A stretch of DNA of 64,000 nucleotides from Myxocyprinus asiaticus. Its lineage: Eukaryota > Chordata > Actinopteri > Cypriniformes > Catostomidae. Made by a program: the position numbers and the translations under genes. How positions within the stretch are numbered: position 1 is the stretch's first letter; each line of letters opens with the position of its first letter. Of the stretch, positions 48,531 through 60,694 are shown piece after piece. The notes beneath the pieces are model-generated. The model was not told the DNA's origin, did no database searches, and saw only the letters and a program-made list of their open reading frames with translations. The stretch lies in assembly GCF_019703515.2 (NCBI RefSeq), contig NC_059388.1:4553979-4617978 (forward strand). The letters are read 5' to 3'.

Positions 48531-50490
48531 GGCAAAATACAGTATGTTAGAATTTCTGTGGAATCAGACATTTAAAATGTTTTGTCTTGTGGCTCCCTCT
48601 GGTGAACAAAGAGTAAAACAACCTGTCAATTTCCATATTTCTAACTGCTTAAAAATGCAGTTGTAAAAATAGCTATTTCTAAATTGATGAAATCAAAATG
48701 TTTTTTTGTGTATGAATATTACATTTTGTTAAGTTAAAAAATTGTGCTCACAAGATATGGGCCAATTAGTCATAACAGGCTACATGCAAAAACTTATCGG
48801 CTAATATCTTCTGAACAATTTGACATATCAAAATTCTTTTGATAAATTTAGTCAGGAATGTCTGTAGATAATGTGTACAAAGTTTAATGTGAATTGGGCA
48901 AACAGCCTAGGACGAGTTCGAAAAAGTAGGTTTTTCAATCAAATCAAAATGTTTTTTTGTGAAAATTGGAAATTCATGTAACCAAATGATTTGGAGGCAC
49001 TAATGGATTCACAGAAATACAATTTTAATTTTTTTTTTTTTATCATATACGGTCCTAAATTTAATTCAACTGCTTTGAGCGCAGTTGCACAATTAGGATT
49101 TTTTTAAGTTAAGCACCCCCTAGCTTAAAAATGGACGAAATTCGCATGTAACCTTAGAGTTTTCTCTTGTCTATGTGTACAAAGTTTTGTTAAGTTTGAA
49201 AATTGCACTCACAAGATACAACCTAATACATCATTGTAAGCCACGCCCCAAAATATATTTGCTTATATCTTCGAAACAATTCAACGTATCAAAATTCTTT
49301 CGATAACTTTTTGTCAGGAGGGTCTGTAGATTACGTATGGCAAGTATCATGCGAATTGGGAACGTGTTCCAAAAAAGATATTTCAAAAAATATTTGTGAT
49401 AATGTTTTCTTGCGGGAATGAAAATCCATGTGACCATATCAATGTGGGGCACTGGTGGATTCAAAGAAGCTACAAATTTGTATTGTAGCCTATACGGTTC
49501 CAGAGTTACGAGCAAAAACTCTAATTAGCTAATTATGACGCCACCGTGTGGCCGATTGTCACAAAATGTTATATGTGGCTTCGAAATGACACCCTGCTTG
49601 TGTATAGTAATTTTTATAACCCTCGTCCATTCCCAATACGAGTTATAAGGTGCTGAAATTTTATTGGCTGGTGGCGGCAATTTTTTTTTAATTTGTTTAA
49701 TCGATTTTTTAAGAATATGTTAGCATTTGAACCGAAGAAGATGCATATTTAATTTGAACTTTGTCGCTCAAACGGCTGCAAAGTTATGACAGTTTTTAGT
49801 TGTAGTGCCCCCTAGGGGTGGAATTGTATGAAACTTTGCTGACGTCTTCTAAACGTCCTGTTGACTATTGTGTTAAACGGAAGGAATTGTATCGTTAATA
49901 TCTTCTGAACGATTTCACATATCAAAATTATTTTGATAACTTTTTGTCAGGAGGGTCTGTAGATGATGTACACCAAATTGCATCCCGATCGGTTTAGGAG
50001 TTCGAAAAAGTACGTTTTTCAGAAAATTCAAAATGGCGGAAAAAATTAATACAGTTTGTAGGGCTTGACTCAAGGAATCAGAGGAAAAATAGAATTTCAA
50101 TTCTAGCCCTTACGGTTGCAGAGATATGAGCCAAAAGGCAAAAGTGTTTATTACAGTGCCACCTAGGTTCAGATGGGTGTGTTTATGCGCCTGAGTAGTG
50201 AGGGGGATTTGGGACCAAGTTTGGTGTCTCCACAACTTACGGTCTCTGATGCCTAGACACTTTTAGAGCAGAAAAAAAAAAGAAGAATAAGCAAAAGAAG
50301 AAAATCAGTACAATTGTAATAGGGTTTCAGCAGCTTCGCTGCTTGGCCCCCCATTAAGAAAAAGAAGGAAATCAGTACAATTACAAGAGGGTTCCTGCAG
50401 CTTTACTGCTTGGCCCCCTAAAAAAGAAGAAAATCAGTACAATTACAATAGGGTTACAGCAGCTTTGCTGCCTGGCCCCTTAATTAAGCG
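48530..50490. mobile_element. Unclassified modular repeat with tandem hairpin tail
   Basis: Three degenerate modules share the order 'taatatcttctgaac...catatcaaaatt' then 'gtcaggagggtctgtagat'. They are anchored at about 48806, 49262 and 49896. A repeated 'agttcgaaaaagta' motif occurs at 48918 and 49993. The block ends in three tandem 62-70-bp units. There is no credible protein. This is probably a non-autonomous fish element; the class is unknown. Confidence 0.6.
50285..50488 (+). repeat. Three tandem hairpin-bearing units
   Basis: Each unit reads aagaaaatcagtacaattac(a/g)a then agggttncagcagctt(c/t)(g/a)ctgcttggcccc. The gcagc...gctgc part can fold as a hairpin near the end of each unit (about 50331, 50396, 50459). 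This resembles a transposon 3'-end signal duplicated in tandem. Confidence 0.7.
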
Positions 50491-52039
50491 GAGGTGCCTT
50501 TAAGAGCGTGCGCTACAGCAGATCAGGGGCAGCTTCCAACTGCAAGTGATCCTCACTATGCCCTACTCACTCCAAAGTGCAGAGCCCTTGAAATGGGTAC
50601 TCTGAAGGAAACATGTCATTACTGTATGAATGTACCCTTCGCTAACAGTCTTGTGGAAGGGCCCTCCGAGAAAAGATTAATTTTCTCACTTTCTTTTTGA
50701 ATGAGCTTTCGAGTGGCATCCCCTCCCACAGGAGTGCCCTTCAAGGAAGCAAAAAATGCAGTTTTGAATTCACCCTGGAACATTGAAGTGCCGTTACCTC
50801 AGATGAGTAACAGGTCAGATAAAAAGTCCACTCCATGTATTGTGTTGTAAGTTCATTAAAGGAATAATACTTGATTGCTACTGCATTTCCAACATCACGT
50901 ACCACTAGTGTAGACAGATTTATTAATTATAATGGGAGCAGTCGCATTGCTTTCAGTGATATAAATTAAATGTCTTTTATAAAATATTGACATAAACTGA
51001 AGGAGCTGTCGGGTTCAGCCAAAGCCAGTTTGGTTTAGTTGAAACTAATAAGCCATTAGACTAATCACTTTCAGAAAAATACCATTAGGCTACAACAGTA
51101 CCGCAGCTCCCTATACGCATATTACGCAGTCTGCGTAGGGCACCAACTCCCTAGGGGTGCACCATCATACCCTAGGGGGGCACCAGAAACTCCACCAGCT
51201 GTCCTTTCTCGCATGTTATACGTTATTCAAGGACCCTGTAGTATTCGCCGAACACAGTCGATCTCCTCGCGCTCGCACTTTCTCATCGCGTCTTCACACT
51301 GTGCACCACGTTACCAGGGTAATGCCATGGTACTGAATGACTGATCATGTTCATATTTCATGATACAGTCATGGTACTCCAAGGTACTTTAAAAAATACC
51401 ATGGATTTACTATGACACATGTCATAAACATGGGGCTATCATAGACCATGTCTGAAAATAAATAAATAAACAAGTGTATTACCATGGTGCTTTTTGTGAG
51501 AAATATAACAGAATAGGCTATTATTTGTGATAAAGGAAAAATGGAAAAAGTTATGTACAGTATATGCAAGAAAATGGTTAAATACTAAAAAAGCAAAGAA
51601 ATTAGTTAAGTATTTATAATTATTAATAAAAATAAAAAACTTTTATTTTTTTTTTTTTTTTTTTCACAAAGCTTCTTATTTATCAAAGTTGTTGTTGTGC
51701 TGTCTGATTCACCTTCATTGTGGATTTAGACATTTTTTCCAACTTTTCAGAGTATTATAACAGTTAGTGGTTCCTGTGCTGCCACTGGCATCCCATTCGA
51801 TTGAAAAAGAATATTAAATCAGTATTAAACCGATCATGGACAGCACAGAATGGCCACCCTATTGACTGTAGTAGCAGCATAATGTTTGAATCTCCCCTTA
51901 ATTAATTCCTTTATTAGGTACATAATCTATAAGGTACATAATATATACGTATTTATTTCAAAGGGTTTTGTGATGCATATATTGTATGTCAATGTTGTCT
52001 CCACTTTTCATCATCAGTGCTGTTTATAATGTCGAGGTT
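50489..52039. other. Intergenic/intronic sequence without gene
   Basis: A possible dispersed repeat with ccttcaaggaagc-type motif lies at 50490-50770 (similar wording near 15460). Repeated ccatggta palindromes occur at 51310-51500 and a poly-T at 51645. No exon was recognised. Confidence 0.45.
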
Positions 52040-52167
52040 GTATAGAAGAAACAAAAGGAAGATCTGCACTCTGGAAATGTCTTAGAAAAATATTGGTTCT
52101 TTATTATTTAAAAAATAGCAGCAGGGGAATAAAAACATATGTTTCGGCCCAAGGCATTCTTTAGTGT
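52040..52167 (-). mobile_element. Penelope-like element 3' end fragment
   Basis: Matches, in inverse orientation, the end of the Penelope-like copy at 59260-59395: agatctgcactctggaaatg, attggttctttattattt, gggaataaaaacat, tgtttcggcccaaggc. It is cut at 52167, where the Ty3/gypsy LTR begins. Confidence 0.75.
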
Positions 52168-53650
52168 GTAGGCACATGACCTTCCGCCGAGATTCTGCCA
52201 CCTCCGTTTGGTGTTTATTTTTGGTCCGTTTTTTTTTTTTTTTTAACATTGTTTAGGGTTGCTTTGATTACCATGTGTATCCCTGCTCTGTCTATTCCTC
52301 GTTTCCCTGGCCCTCCCCCTTCGTTCCCCTATTATCTGTTAATTAGTTTTACCTGCACTCCTAGTTTGTCCTCTTGATTTAATCCCTTTATATTCTGTTC
52401 CTGTGTGTGTTTTACAGTTCGTCTCTCATGTGAAATATCACTCCGGTTTTGTCTGGATAAGTCGGTCGGTCAGTCAGTCGTTCAGTTTCTTTCCCCTAGT
52501 TCATCAGTCCCTCGCGATTTCCTGTTTGTTTGTTTTTTCCCTGTCCTGCCTGCAGTTCATCATCCAGTATCTTTTTTTTTTTTTTTATTTTAATTTATTT
52601 ATTTTTTATAAATATTACTTGTTTTTGCCCAGATCCTGTCTGTGACTCTGTCATGTTCTGCAAAACCCTGACAGTACGAACTGGACAAATTGGACTCAGC
52701 ATCTTTTTGATCCCCCTTCACAAACTGGAACTGCTTTTTTCCTCTACTTCCACGTGGCCCGTCTGTGACGACCAGGCTCAAGGTCTGTCAGCCCCAGAAT
52801 TTTTTGACGGGGATCAAGACAACTGTTATGCAGACACAATTACATTTTTAAAGAACAATTGATCCTGCTCCTTAATGAACTTCAAAGGATCACAATTATC
52901 TTTCTATTTTTTGACCAGGCAGGCGAGATGTTGGACCAAAGCTCTGCTGAAGATTGACTCTCCATGCCTAAGGAGTGTTGTTGCGTTCACTGAGGGCATG
53001 AGGGCTGTCTTCGGTTGTCCATTTAGAGACAGAGTTTTCTCGGGGGGTTCTATTTTTCCACTGCAGCTCCCCTGGATGCGCCAGAGTCCTCTGCCACTTC
53101 CCCAGAGGCCCCTCTGTTCCAGGAATTCCTGGTCTCTGCCATAGCGTCCATCCCTGTCCAGTTTCATGTGCAAGCCACCAATCCATCCTTCTCTCCTTCG
53201 GCCTGAAGCTGACCCATCCTTCTCGACCTGCGGCTGTTCTAGCCTTTTCCCCAGTGGCTACCACCGACCCATCCTTCTTCCCAGTGGTCAGTCCAGCCCT
53301 ATCTCTGGTGGTTGCCAGGTTATGGGTACCTGTCTGCTCTGTCAGGGTCGGCTATCCAGGGGTCTCCAGGTTTGTTGCCTCCTTGTTGTTAGCACATTGC
53401 TAAAAAGTTTCAAGGGTGAAGTTTCTACTCGAACACTAGCCGTATAACCTTGTCCCCACTCTTTCTGCACTGGAGCCTCTCAACCCTCCTCCCACTTCTG
53501 TGCCACATGACCCTATTCCCGGTCTGGAGCCACCTGTACCTCTTTTTGCCCTGGTGCTACCCTAACTCGTTCCCATTCTGGAGCCGTTGGACCTGATTCC
53601 CGACTCTGAGCTGCCCCTTTGGTTTTAAACCTCCCACCTTCCCTTGGTCT
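52168..53650 (+). mobile_element. Ty3/gypsy-type LTR element, 5' part only
   Basis: An LTR-like block (52168-52673, ending ccctgaca) is followed by a leader starting gtacgaactggac and a decayed gag. No second LTR or pol was found up to 53650, so the element is truncated or its 3' half is lost. T-rich runs in the LTR are expanded. It interrupts the Penelope-like fragment at 52040-52167. Confidence 0.65.
52785..53120 (+). pseudogene. Ty3/gypsy gag remnant (second element)
   Basis: PEFFDGDQDNCYADT (52793-52840) is the capsid-start motif of fish gypsy gag. After stops and a shift, QARCWTKALLKIDSPCLRSV and AFTEGMRAVFGCPFRDRVFS (52920-53040) continue the capsid. The downstream Pro-rich text is not recognisable. 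Non-functional. Confidence 0.7.
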
Positions 53651-53692
53651 ATCCTTCCATATACATTTCTCATTTAGAAAACGAATGTACAC

Positions 53693-54128
53693 TAAGGGAT
53701 AGTTCCCCCAAAAATGAAAATTCTTTCATTTACTAACCCTCATGACTTTCTTCCATGGAACACAAAAGATTAATTTTTGTAGAATTCCCTGCCACTCTTT
53801 TTCATATAATGAAAGTGAAAGGGGAATGTGGCTGTTTAGCTCCAAAATAATAAATAAAAAAACCCCCACATAACAGTATCATTAAAGTATCATAAAAGGT
53901 GTCTATACAGCTGTTTGAGGAACAGAATGAAATTTAGGTTGCTATTCACTGTGAATCTTTTCCTCCGCTGTAGATCTAAAATCAAATATGGTTTAGTTGT
54001 GAGACTTAATATTTCTGCTACATATCATCTTTTGTGTTCTATAGAAATAAAATCATACGGGTTTGGAATGACATGAGGGTGAATAAATGATGACAGACTT
54101 TTTTATTTTAAGGTGAACTATTCCTTAG
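53693..54128. mobile_element. MITE ('GGGATAGTTCMCCC' family), whole length
   Basis: 436 bp with terminal inverted repeats: left taagggatagttcccccaaa, right aggtgaactattccttag, and mirrored subterminal parts (catttactaaccctcatgac / gacatgagggtgaataaat). This is the uninterrupted reference for the split copies at 14150 and 28937. Confidence 0.82.
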
Positions 54129-55434
54129 TGAAATGTGATTTACCATCACGACTTAAATGGCCCATGCACTGTACTTCCATGTGAATAGCTTTCAAGTGTG
54201 TAAATGCCATCTCAATTCATCCATATGACTATGGCTATAATTTGACTTATGTAACTATTGACTTAATTACTAAACTATAAAAAAGGATCTGCCCACTTCA
54301 TGTTTTCTTCGATTATTTGTCACACTGAATGGTTTTTACAGTATATCATTGGACAAAATCTAATATAAAATTACAAGAACCCAGGTGAAAAATAACACTT
54401 TTCACTGATTTCATTGATTTATTTTTTTTTATAACCCCTGTTAAAAACACTGCACCACCATTGTCTTGCCCTTTTGAGTTACAAATCTATCCAGATAATC
54501 ATTAAAGTTTTTTTCTATATAATTCTGACATGTTCTTGTTAAATCTGTGTTTTGCTGAATTGACTTTGAGAGTAAATGTCAAACTAAAATTGAGACCTGA
54601 GGTTTATATTGAACAGTGTTGACTGTAATCAAGATAGACTATGTACAGTTTCCTGGCTAAATTATCTGGATTAATTTAACAATGGCCTAATTACTTTTTC
54701 ACAGTGCGTTGTGTAATGATGCTTATTAATAAAAAAAAAAAAAATAAGTACAACAAATGTGTTCTAATATTAGATTATATGAAGACCTGAAAACACTGAG
54801 TTTAGAAAAACATGCACACAATTAGGGAATTGGCAAATAGTTTTTCACAGCAGTGTGAAAGTCAAACTCTCTCTTTCTCTGCAGGTTGACAAAAAGCAAA
54901 AATGATTATTATTTTTTATTTTTATTTTATTTTATTTTTTTTGACATATTTCCTGTTGGAGCGGCACATTTCAACATCTGATTCAAAATCAAATTTATCA
55001 GAGAATAACAACAGATTACAATCTGTTTCTCACTATTATTGATCCATTTCCCAAAAAGAAAAAGACTGTACATTTTAAATTAAAAATAAACAAAACCTAC
55101 CTACCTCCCTACCCTAAACCAACCGTAAGTGTCATTAAAGAAAATTTGAGATGAAAAATGCAATTGCTGAAGAAAGCAACCACTCAGAACACCCTAGATA
55201 CTGCATAGCAACGTGCTAACAACAATTTAAAAACCTTAACAACCACATAGCAACCCAGTGGCAGCCATCCACAAAACCCTACAATTGGGGCAACAAGCAA
55301 AAAAAATAAATAAATATTTAAAAAAAATTACAATTACATTTATGAAAATTATATTATATATAGTATAAACATACCATTCAAAAGTTTTAGAACACAAAGA
55401 TATTTTTGTTTTTGAAATAAATTTATGCTACACT
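54129..55434. other. AT-rich region without gene
   Basis: Contains poly-A/T runs and, at 55180-55270, a short repeat with 'gcatagcaac' and 'cacatagcaacc' motifs seen in many fish dispersed repeats. No coding sequence. Confidence 0.5.
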
Positions 55435-56245
55435 GAAAAATATCTGCAATTTTAACAGTAAAAGACTGTAAAAATGCTACAGAAAAAAAAGTTAATTGTA
55501 ATGAGTATTAACTGTAAATATACAGTAAAAATTGTATACAGTAGTATTAGTATAGTAATAGTATTGTTTTTACTATAAAATGTTGTAAAAATAAAAAATA
55601 TTAGATATAAAAGTATGATTTTCCTGTATAATTAATGGTAAAAAAATGTACGTTGTTTAACAAGAGAATACATGTACTTTTTACAGTAAATTATTGTTAA
55701 AATTACAGTAAAAAACAATAATCATGTGTTCCCTGCATGACCCAACATATTTCATTATACTGTATGGGAATAGTTATGTTTCTTCTTATTTTTAATATCA
55801 GTTACGTACATTGGGGTGTTCTGTTTTATATTTAATGTAGTTTAGTTTAGTAATGTTTACTGCATTATTTAAATTTCACATGTGTTACCCTGATGGTGTT
55901 TAGTGTTTGTGTGAGTGACACTGAGCACTGTCTCTACATGTTTACTGGTCATTGCTCCTGGAAGAGCCACTATTGGTGAACTTCATGTCATCATGTGCTC
56001 TTCTGTAATTTTTACGGTGATTAACAATACTTTATAAAGTAAAAAGCAGATTTTTACAGTTTCAGAAGACTAATATCAAGTTTGATGTTTTTTTACTGTA
56101 AATTTAACAGAATTTTTTTATCTATTTTGTATTTATTTTTTTACAGTGCCAGCATGGTCATGTAAATTACAACAGTTTTAAACTGTAAAATTTACAGGTT
56201 GTTCTGTAAAGTTGTTTAAATTTTTACTGTATTTTTTACATAATA
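55435..56245. repeat. AT-rich element built of 'ttacagt' inverted motifs
   Basis: Many copies of ttttacagtaaa/actgtaaaaa on both strands. The left start cactgaaaaatatctgcaat is mirrored by tttttacagtgcc near 56148 and by further actgtaaaatttacagg motifs to 56230. Probably a MITE; the exact ends are unclear. It abuts the Penelope-like element at 56246. Confidence 0.5.
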
Positions 56246-56630
56246 GCAGCGGGGGAATAAAAACAAATGTTTCGGTCCAAGTCATTCTTCAGTGTGTAGA
56301 CACATTTCTCAATTCACATACATATGGATAACAAGTTGATTTTTTAGGTGTATGTAATTAAGATAATCACTCAAACAATTACCCACTGACAACCCATTAC
56401 AGAGACAAAGTAATAAACAAAGTAATCAACTAAATTGTTCAGAAAAGTAACAAACTGACACATGGAGCATACAATACTGTACATAAATCAGCAGTCACTT
56501 ACTAAAAAAACAAAAAAACAAACAAAAAAAAGGCTTTATTGAATGGTGTTAGATCAAAGTCTTCATTTAAACCTAAAGGAGACAGTTTGTAAATTATACA
56601 TATAAAAATGCTTCTCTCTGCAGTAACTTT

Positions 56631-56957
56631 CTATCTACGTATATCTCCACCACATCGAGACTTTTTAACCTTTTCAATTCCAATGCATTTTAATTGTTGC
56701 ACATTGTGATCATGATCAATAAAATGTCTCGCAACAGGTGAAGTGATGTTTTGCCTACAAATAGCTGATTTATGTTTGCTAATTCTTGTTTTTAGTGCTC
56801 GAGATGTCTTGCCCACATAAATACGTGGACATGGGCACTTTAATATGTAAATCACATTACTTGTAGAGCATGTTATACAGGATTTAATCTGATACACTTT
56901 TTTTTGTGTAAATACAAGTAAATTAACCAAATTTCTCAACAGACGAGCAAGAAGCAC
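56631..56957 (-). pseudogene. GIY-YIG endonuclease of Penelope-like element
   Basis: A 108-codon frame containing CITCSTSNVIYILKCPCPRI and YVGKTSRALKTRISKHKSAI, then SPVARHFIDHDHN. This is the GIY-YIG nuclease fold with the second motif as Y-V-G and the conserved Arg in RISKHK; the first motif is degenerate (VIYIL). The cysteines upstream (C-x2-C-x9-C-P-C) are typical of Penelope-type nucleases, which nick target DNA. It is separated from the RT by stops. Confidence 0.85.
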
Positions 56958-57437
56958 ACTTTCTGCAGGGAAAACATCCTTTTATATAAGTTTTATCACA
57001 TACCACATATGCTCCCACTAACATATTAGCCTGGTTGTGATATCTTTTGAAAGTAAATAGAGGAGGATCTTTAAACAACTCTTTCAAAGAGGGATCAGAA
57101 GCTAAAATGTACCAGTATATATTGAAAATGTTTTTTAAATGGTTTATACATAATTATCTGAGAAAGATTTTTTTGTAACTTTCTTTGTATTATGTAATAA
57201 TTGTTCTCTACTCAACATTTTTACTTTCTGAAATGCTGATTGAACCCACGTTAATAGGTACCCTCTAGAACGGAAACGATTATTCATCAAGTTCCTCATC
57301 TGAATCGCAGATTCGTCTTAATCTATAAAGTTGGCTTAGGGGTAACCCTTTTTTTTAGCAATAAAGGATGGTGACTATCAGTAGAAAGTAATGTGTTTTA
57401 ATTGGTTGGTTTTCGAAAAACAGTGGTGGAAATGTGA

Positions 57438-58230
57438 TCATTCTTGATACAAGTACACCGAGAAAATGAACAGATGATAAATCTTTCTCAACTGAAAATG
57501 AAATGAATTAAGCCAGGAATTTAGGAACTCAACAAAATCATTAAGTACCAATTCATTCCCTTGCCATATTAAGAAACAGTCATCGATACATCTCGCCCAG
57601 TATTTAATATGTTGCCCATACAGGTTATTGTTATAAATAAAATCAAGTTCGAATTTACCCATAAATAAATTAGCATAGCTTGGGGCTAGAGGAGTGCCCA
57701 TTGCTGTGCCATGAACCTGAAGATAGTAATCTTTTTCGAATAAAAAATAATTCTGAGTCAAAATCAATTTAGTTAGTTATAGAATACATTTTATAGGTAT
57801 AGTAGGAGTCTGTAGTGTTTGTAAGAAGAAACCAACAGATTCCAAACTTTCTCTATGTGGAATAGATGTATAAAAAGATGACACGTCTAGTGTTACTAAC
57901 CAGTCCTGATCTCCCAAATAAGAATAAGTTTGTTACTTATTTAGAAAATCAGTAGTATCTTTGAAGTAAGAAGGTAAATTCTTTACTAGAGACTGTAAAT
58001 GAAAATCTATAAATTCAGATACCTTCTCAGTAAGCGAGTTGATACCTGACACTATAGGTCGATATTTTGCTCTTGGGTCTGAAATGTTGAATAGATTTAC
58101 TCTGACAGTCTCCACATCCAAAGAAACTTAATTTTACATTTCTCATGAACTTAAACAATTCAATCTTTACCATAAATGGATCAGTTTTAGGTGATGGAAT
58201 AAAGGACAAACTCAATATTTATTTGTGTTC
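57438..58230 (-). pseudogene. Reverse transcriptase of Penelope-like element
   Basis: 57933-58121 carries [20 protein letters not shown] and [12 protein letters not shown] (fingers/palm start). 57438-57767 carries YLQVHGTAMGTPLAPSYANL, FMGKFELDF and RCIDDCFLIWQG (catalytic IDD). Stops and a shift around 57770-57930 break the frame. The family copies RNA into DNA at nicked ends; this copy is dead. Confidence 0.87.
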
Positions 58231-58416
58231 AAGAGACAACTATTTATCAGACAAGTTGAATATGATAGCCACCATCCTTTACTGCTAAAAAAAGGGTTAC
58301 CTTTTAACCCTCTGTGAATCTGCGATTCAGATGAGGAATTTGATGAACAATCCTTTCCGTTCTAGAGGGCACCCATTAACATGGGTTCAATCAGCATTTC
58401 AGAAAGTAAAAATAGT

Positions 58417-58994
58417 TTAAAGGAGCAATATGTAACATTGACATCAAGCGTTTAAATGGGTACTGCAGTCCAAATTCAAAATATTGGAGAGAGTTGTCTC
58501 CCTGGCCCCCTCCTCCCCAGGCTTGAAGCTCACGCGAGTTGCCAGGTTGAGGACACGCAGCAGGAATGAGCAAACTGACAACGGCAAGCGACGACCCCTT
58601 TCACTGTAAGTTGATCAGCTAATGTATACGTTTGTAATGTTTTTATTGTTTGCAAATTATAAACCAGCTCATGTGGATTTTTTATAACTCTGTCAATGTT
58701 AGCTAGATGTATTGCTGGCTTCCATGGCTGCAGTGTGCTGTGTTGCCCGCTAACCTGTTTCAAATCTGGCAACCCAGGATGTCGAAATACTACTGGGAAA
58801 TGGGCAGTGGGCGGGATCACACAGGCCAAGACACAAACAGAAAATCTGGCCCAGAATGGACATTTCAATGTAGAATATACTGGCTGTAGCATTGTTTTCG
58901 GAGAAGCCAGTATTTCAACTTAGTATGTTTCCTAAATCTCTGATAACAAATTTTATGCTTTAGTACAGTAAATCTATTACATATTGCACCTTTA
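58417..58994. mobile_element. MITE with 19-bp terminal inverted repeats
   Basis: 578 bp. The left end is ttaaaggagcaatatgtaa and the right end, read inward, ttaaaggtgcaatatgtaa (one mismatch). It sits at the deletion point of the plus-strand Penelope-like copy. A lone similar end (cttacatactgcaccttta) lies at about 28077-28094. Confidence 0.82.
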
Positions 58995-59280
58995 ATTGAA
59001 GACTTTGATCTAACACCTTTTCTATAAATCCTTTTTTTTAATTTAATTTAATTTATTTTATTTTTTAGTTAGTGCTTATTTATGTACAGCACTGAATGCT
59101 CGATGTGTCAGTTTGTTACTTTTCTGAACAATTTAGTTGATTACTTTGTTTATTACTTTGGTTGTCTCTGGGTAATGGGTTGTCAATGGGTAATTGTTTG
59201 AGTGATTATCTTAATTACGTTCACCTGTTTAAATCAACTTTTTATCCAAATATATGTGAATTGACAAATGTGTCTACACA

Positions 59281-59305
59281 CTGAAGAAGGCCTTGGGCCG
59301 AAACG
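59281..59305 (+). ncRNA. Hammerhead-ribozyme-like core in Penelope terminal repeat
   Basis: The core ctgaaga (59281-59287; matches CUGANGA) is followed by a short stem ggcc-ttg-ggcc and gaaacg (59300-59305), the arrangement of hammerhead core nucleotides around stem II. Penelope-like elements are known to carry such ribozymes. Stems I and III and the cleavage site could not be confirmed by eye. The copies at 52140-52170 and 56266-56302 (minus) have changes in the core or stem. Confidence 0.4.
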
Positions 59306-59395
59306 TTTATTTTTAATCCCCTGCTGTTATTTTTAAATAATAAAGAACCAATATTTTTGTAAGGCATTTCCAGAGTGCAGATCTTCCTCTTTTGC

Positions 59396-60636
59396 ATGGA
59401 CTTGATCATTGGGTTATTGCACCTGGATTAACTGAAAGAGAGCAGTGATTACCTCTTTTTGAGATGTTTGACAAATTTTTGTGAAATAGCAGGGATTTAA
59501 TGATGATTTCATATAAATAAATATAAGCCTTATATAAAATGGCATTTATAATAAATACCCTATCCTAAATTATATAAAATAAAATCAACTGAAATGGTAT
59601 TTATTGAGAGCCGTAAGTGAGCGAGCAGCAATGGTTACATTTGGTACAATTATCACAAGCAAAAGTTTCCTTTTGGAGGGTGTGTCCAACACATTTGAAC
59701 GTGTGGTTATATGCGCAATTATTCTTAGTAAACACCTGCAAAACACAGAAAGCGCAAACACAATTTGATAGACTGCACAAGCGAATTAGAACCCTTGAAC
59801 ACACTAAGTTTTTTTTTTTGGATATAAATGTCTTCCAAATGCATAAATGTACATGGAATGCTATATATTTATATTACACTGAATTAAACAGTCATAAGAA
59901 TGCCAGTTGCAGGATAACGATGAACTTTAACATTAACACACATTAAAGAGGCAACCATGAAAATGTTCAAATGCCCCAAGTCAAATCAACCTCCCAAGCA
60001 TGCTACAGCAATTACACGCTGCACGTTGTATATTATGTGGGTGGTTATCAAAGCTAACAGAGAGAAATGTGTTTTTGTTGTCTAAAACTGCATCTTACAG
60101 CATGCATAAGTTGACCCATCAAATGGCAGGGAAACGTGAAGTGTGAGAAACACCGCCATCTCCATGGCAAGCCCAAACCCATGCTGCTGAGCACAGAAAC
60201 CCAGTGGAGACATCCAATAACTTTGACTAAGATGTTTCCTCATGCATATTTCAGTGGAATTATTTAACAATTCTGTGTTCCAAAAAAAGTGGAACATTAT
60301 ATTAAATTGGTAATGTAGAAGATTTCAAAGCTGAGAATATTGTATGCTTCAGTGGTGAGCATAAACCAAACAGAACTTGTGTAAAAAGATTAACAGTGAT
60401 GTGTTTCTTTATTCTAAATATATAATGATGACGCCTCCCATATTTCCTCACTCCTATACAATAAATATTTAAGCTCTTCACAAAGGATCTTCTACAACAG
60501 TCACTTAGCAACAGAGATGTGTGATTAACTATGTGACAAACAACATTGTTCTCAACTTGTTCTAATATAAAGTTATTAAGCTTCTTCCAGGAGCATCTAG
60601 TATGTTTCAAAATAGACTTTCTTGAATTATCCAAAT

Positions 60637-60694
<58 letters not shown>

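Larger units (their letters stand above)
56246..58254 (-). mobile_element. Penelope-like retroelement, minus-strand copy
   Basis: On the minus strand: RT remnants (58230-57438), a spacer, a GIY-YIG endonuclease remnant (56957-56631), then the 3' region ending at 56246 with the conserved tgtttcgg...gtgtgtagacac block. The RT-then-GIY-YIG order defines Penelope-like elements. It is joined at 58254/58255 to an oppositely oriented copy. Confidence 0.88.
58255..59395 (+). mobile_element. Penelope-like element, plus-strand copy with deletion
   Basis: 58255-58415 is the inverted counterpart of about 57215-57375 (caccatcctttactgctaaa, gaatctgcgattcagatgag). After a MITE insertion, 58995-59395 mirrors about 56575-56246 (gaagactttgatctaacacc, ggtaattgtttgagtgatta). 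The segment corresponding to 56575-57215, including the nuclease, is deleted. Together with the minus copy it forms a head-to-head inverted pair. It ends near agtgcagatcttcctctttt. Confidence 0.8.

Noticed and set aside
59601..59804. Cys-rich minus-strand frame with a splice-acceptor-like ttttgcag upstream
   Set aside because: The spacing of cysteines matches no domain I recognise and the frame is only 67 codons in AT-rich DNA; kept as a remark only.
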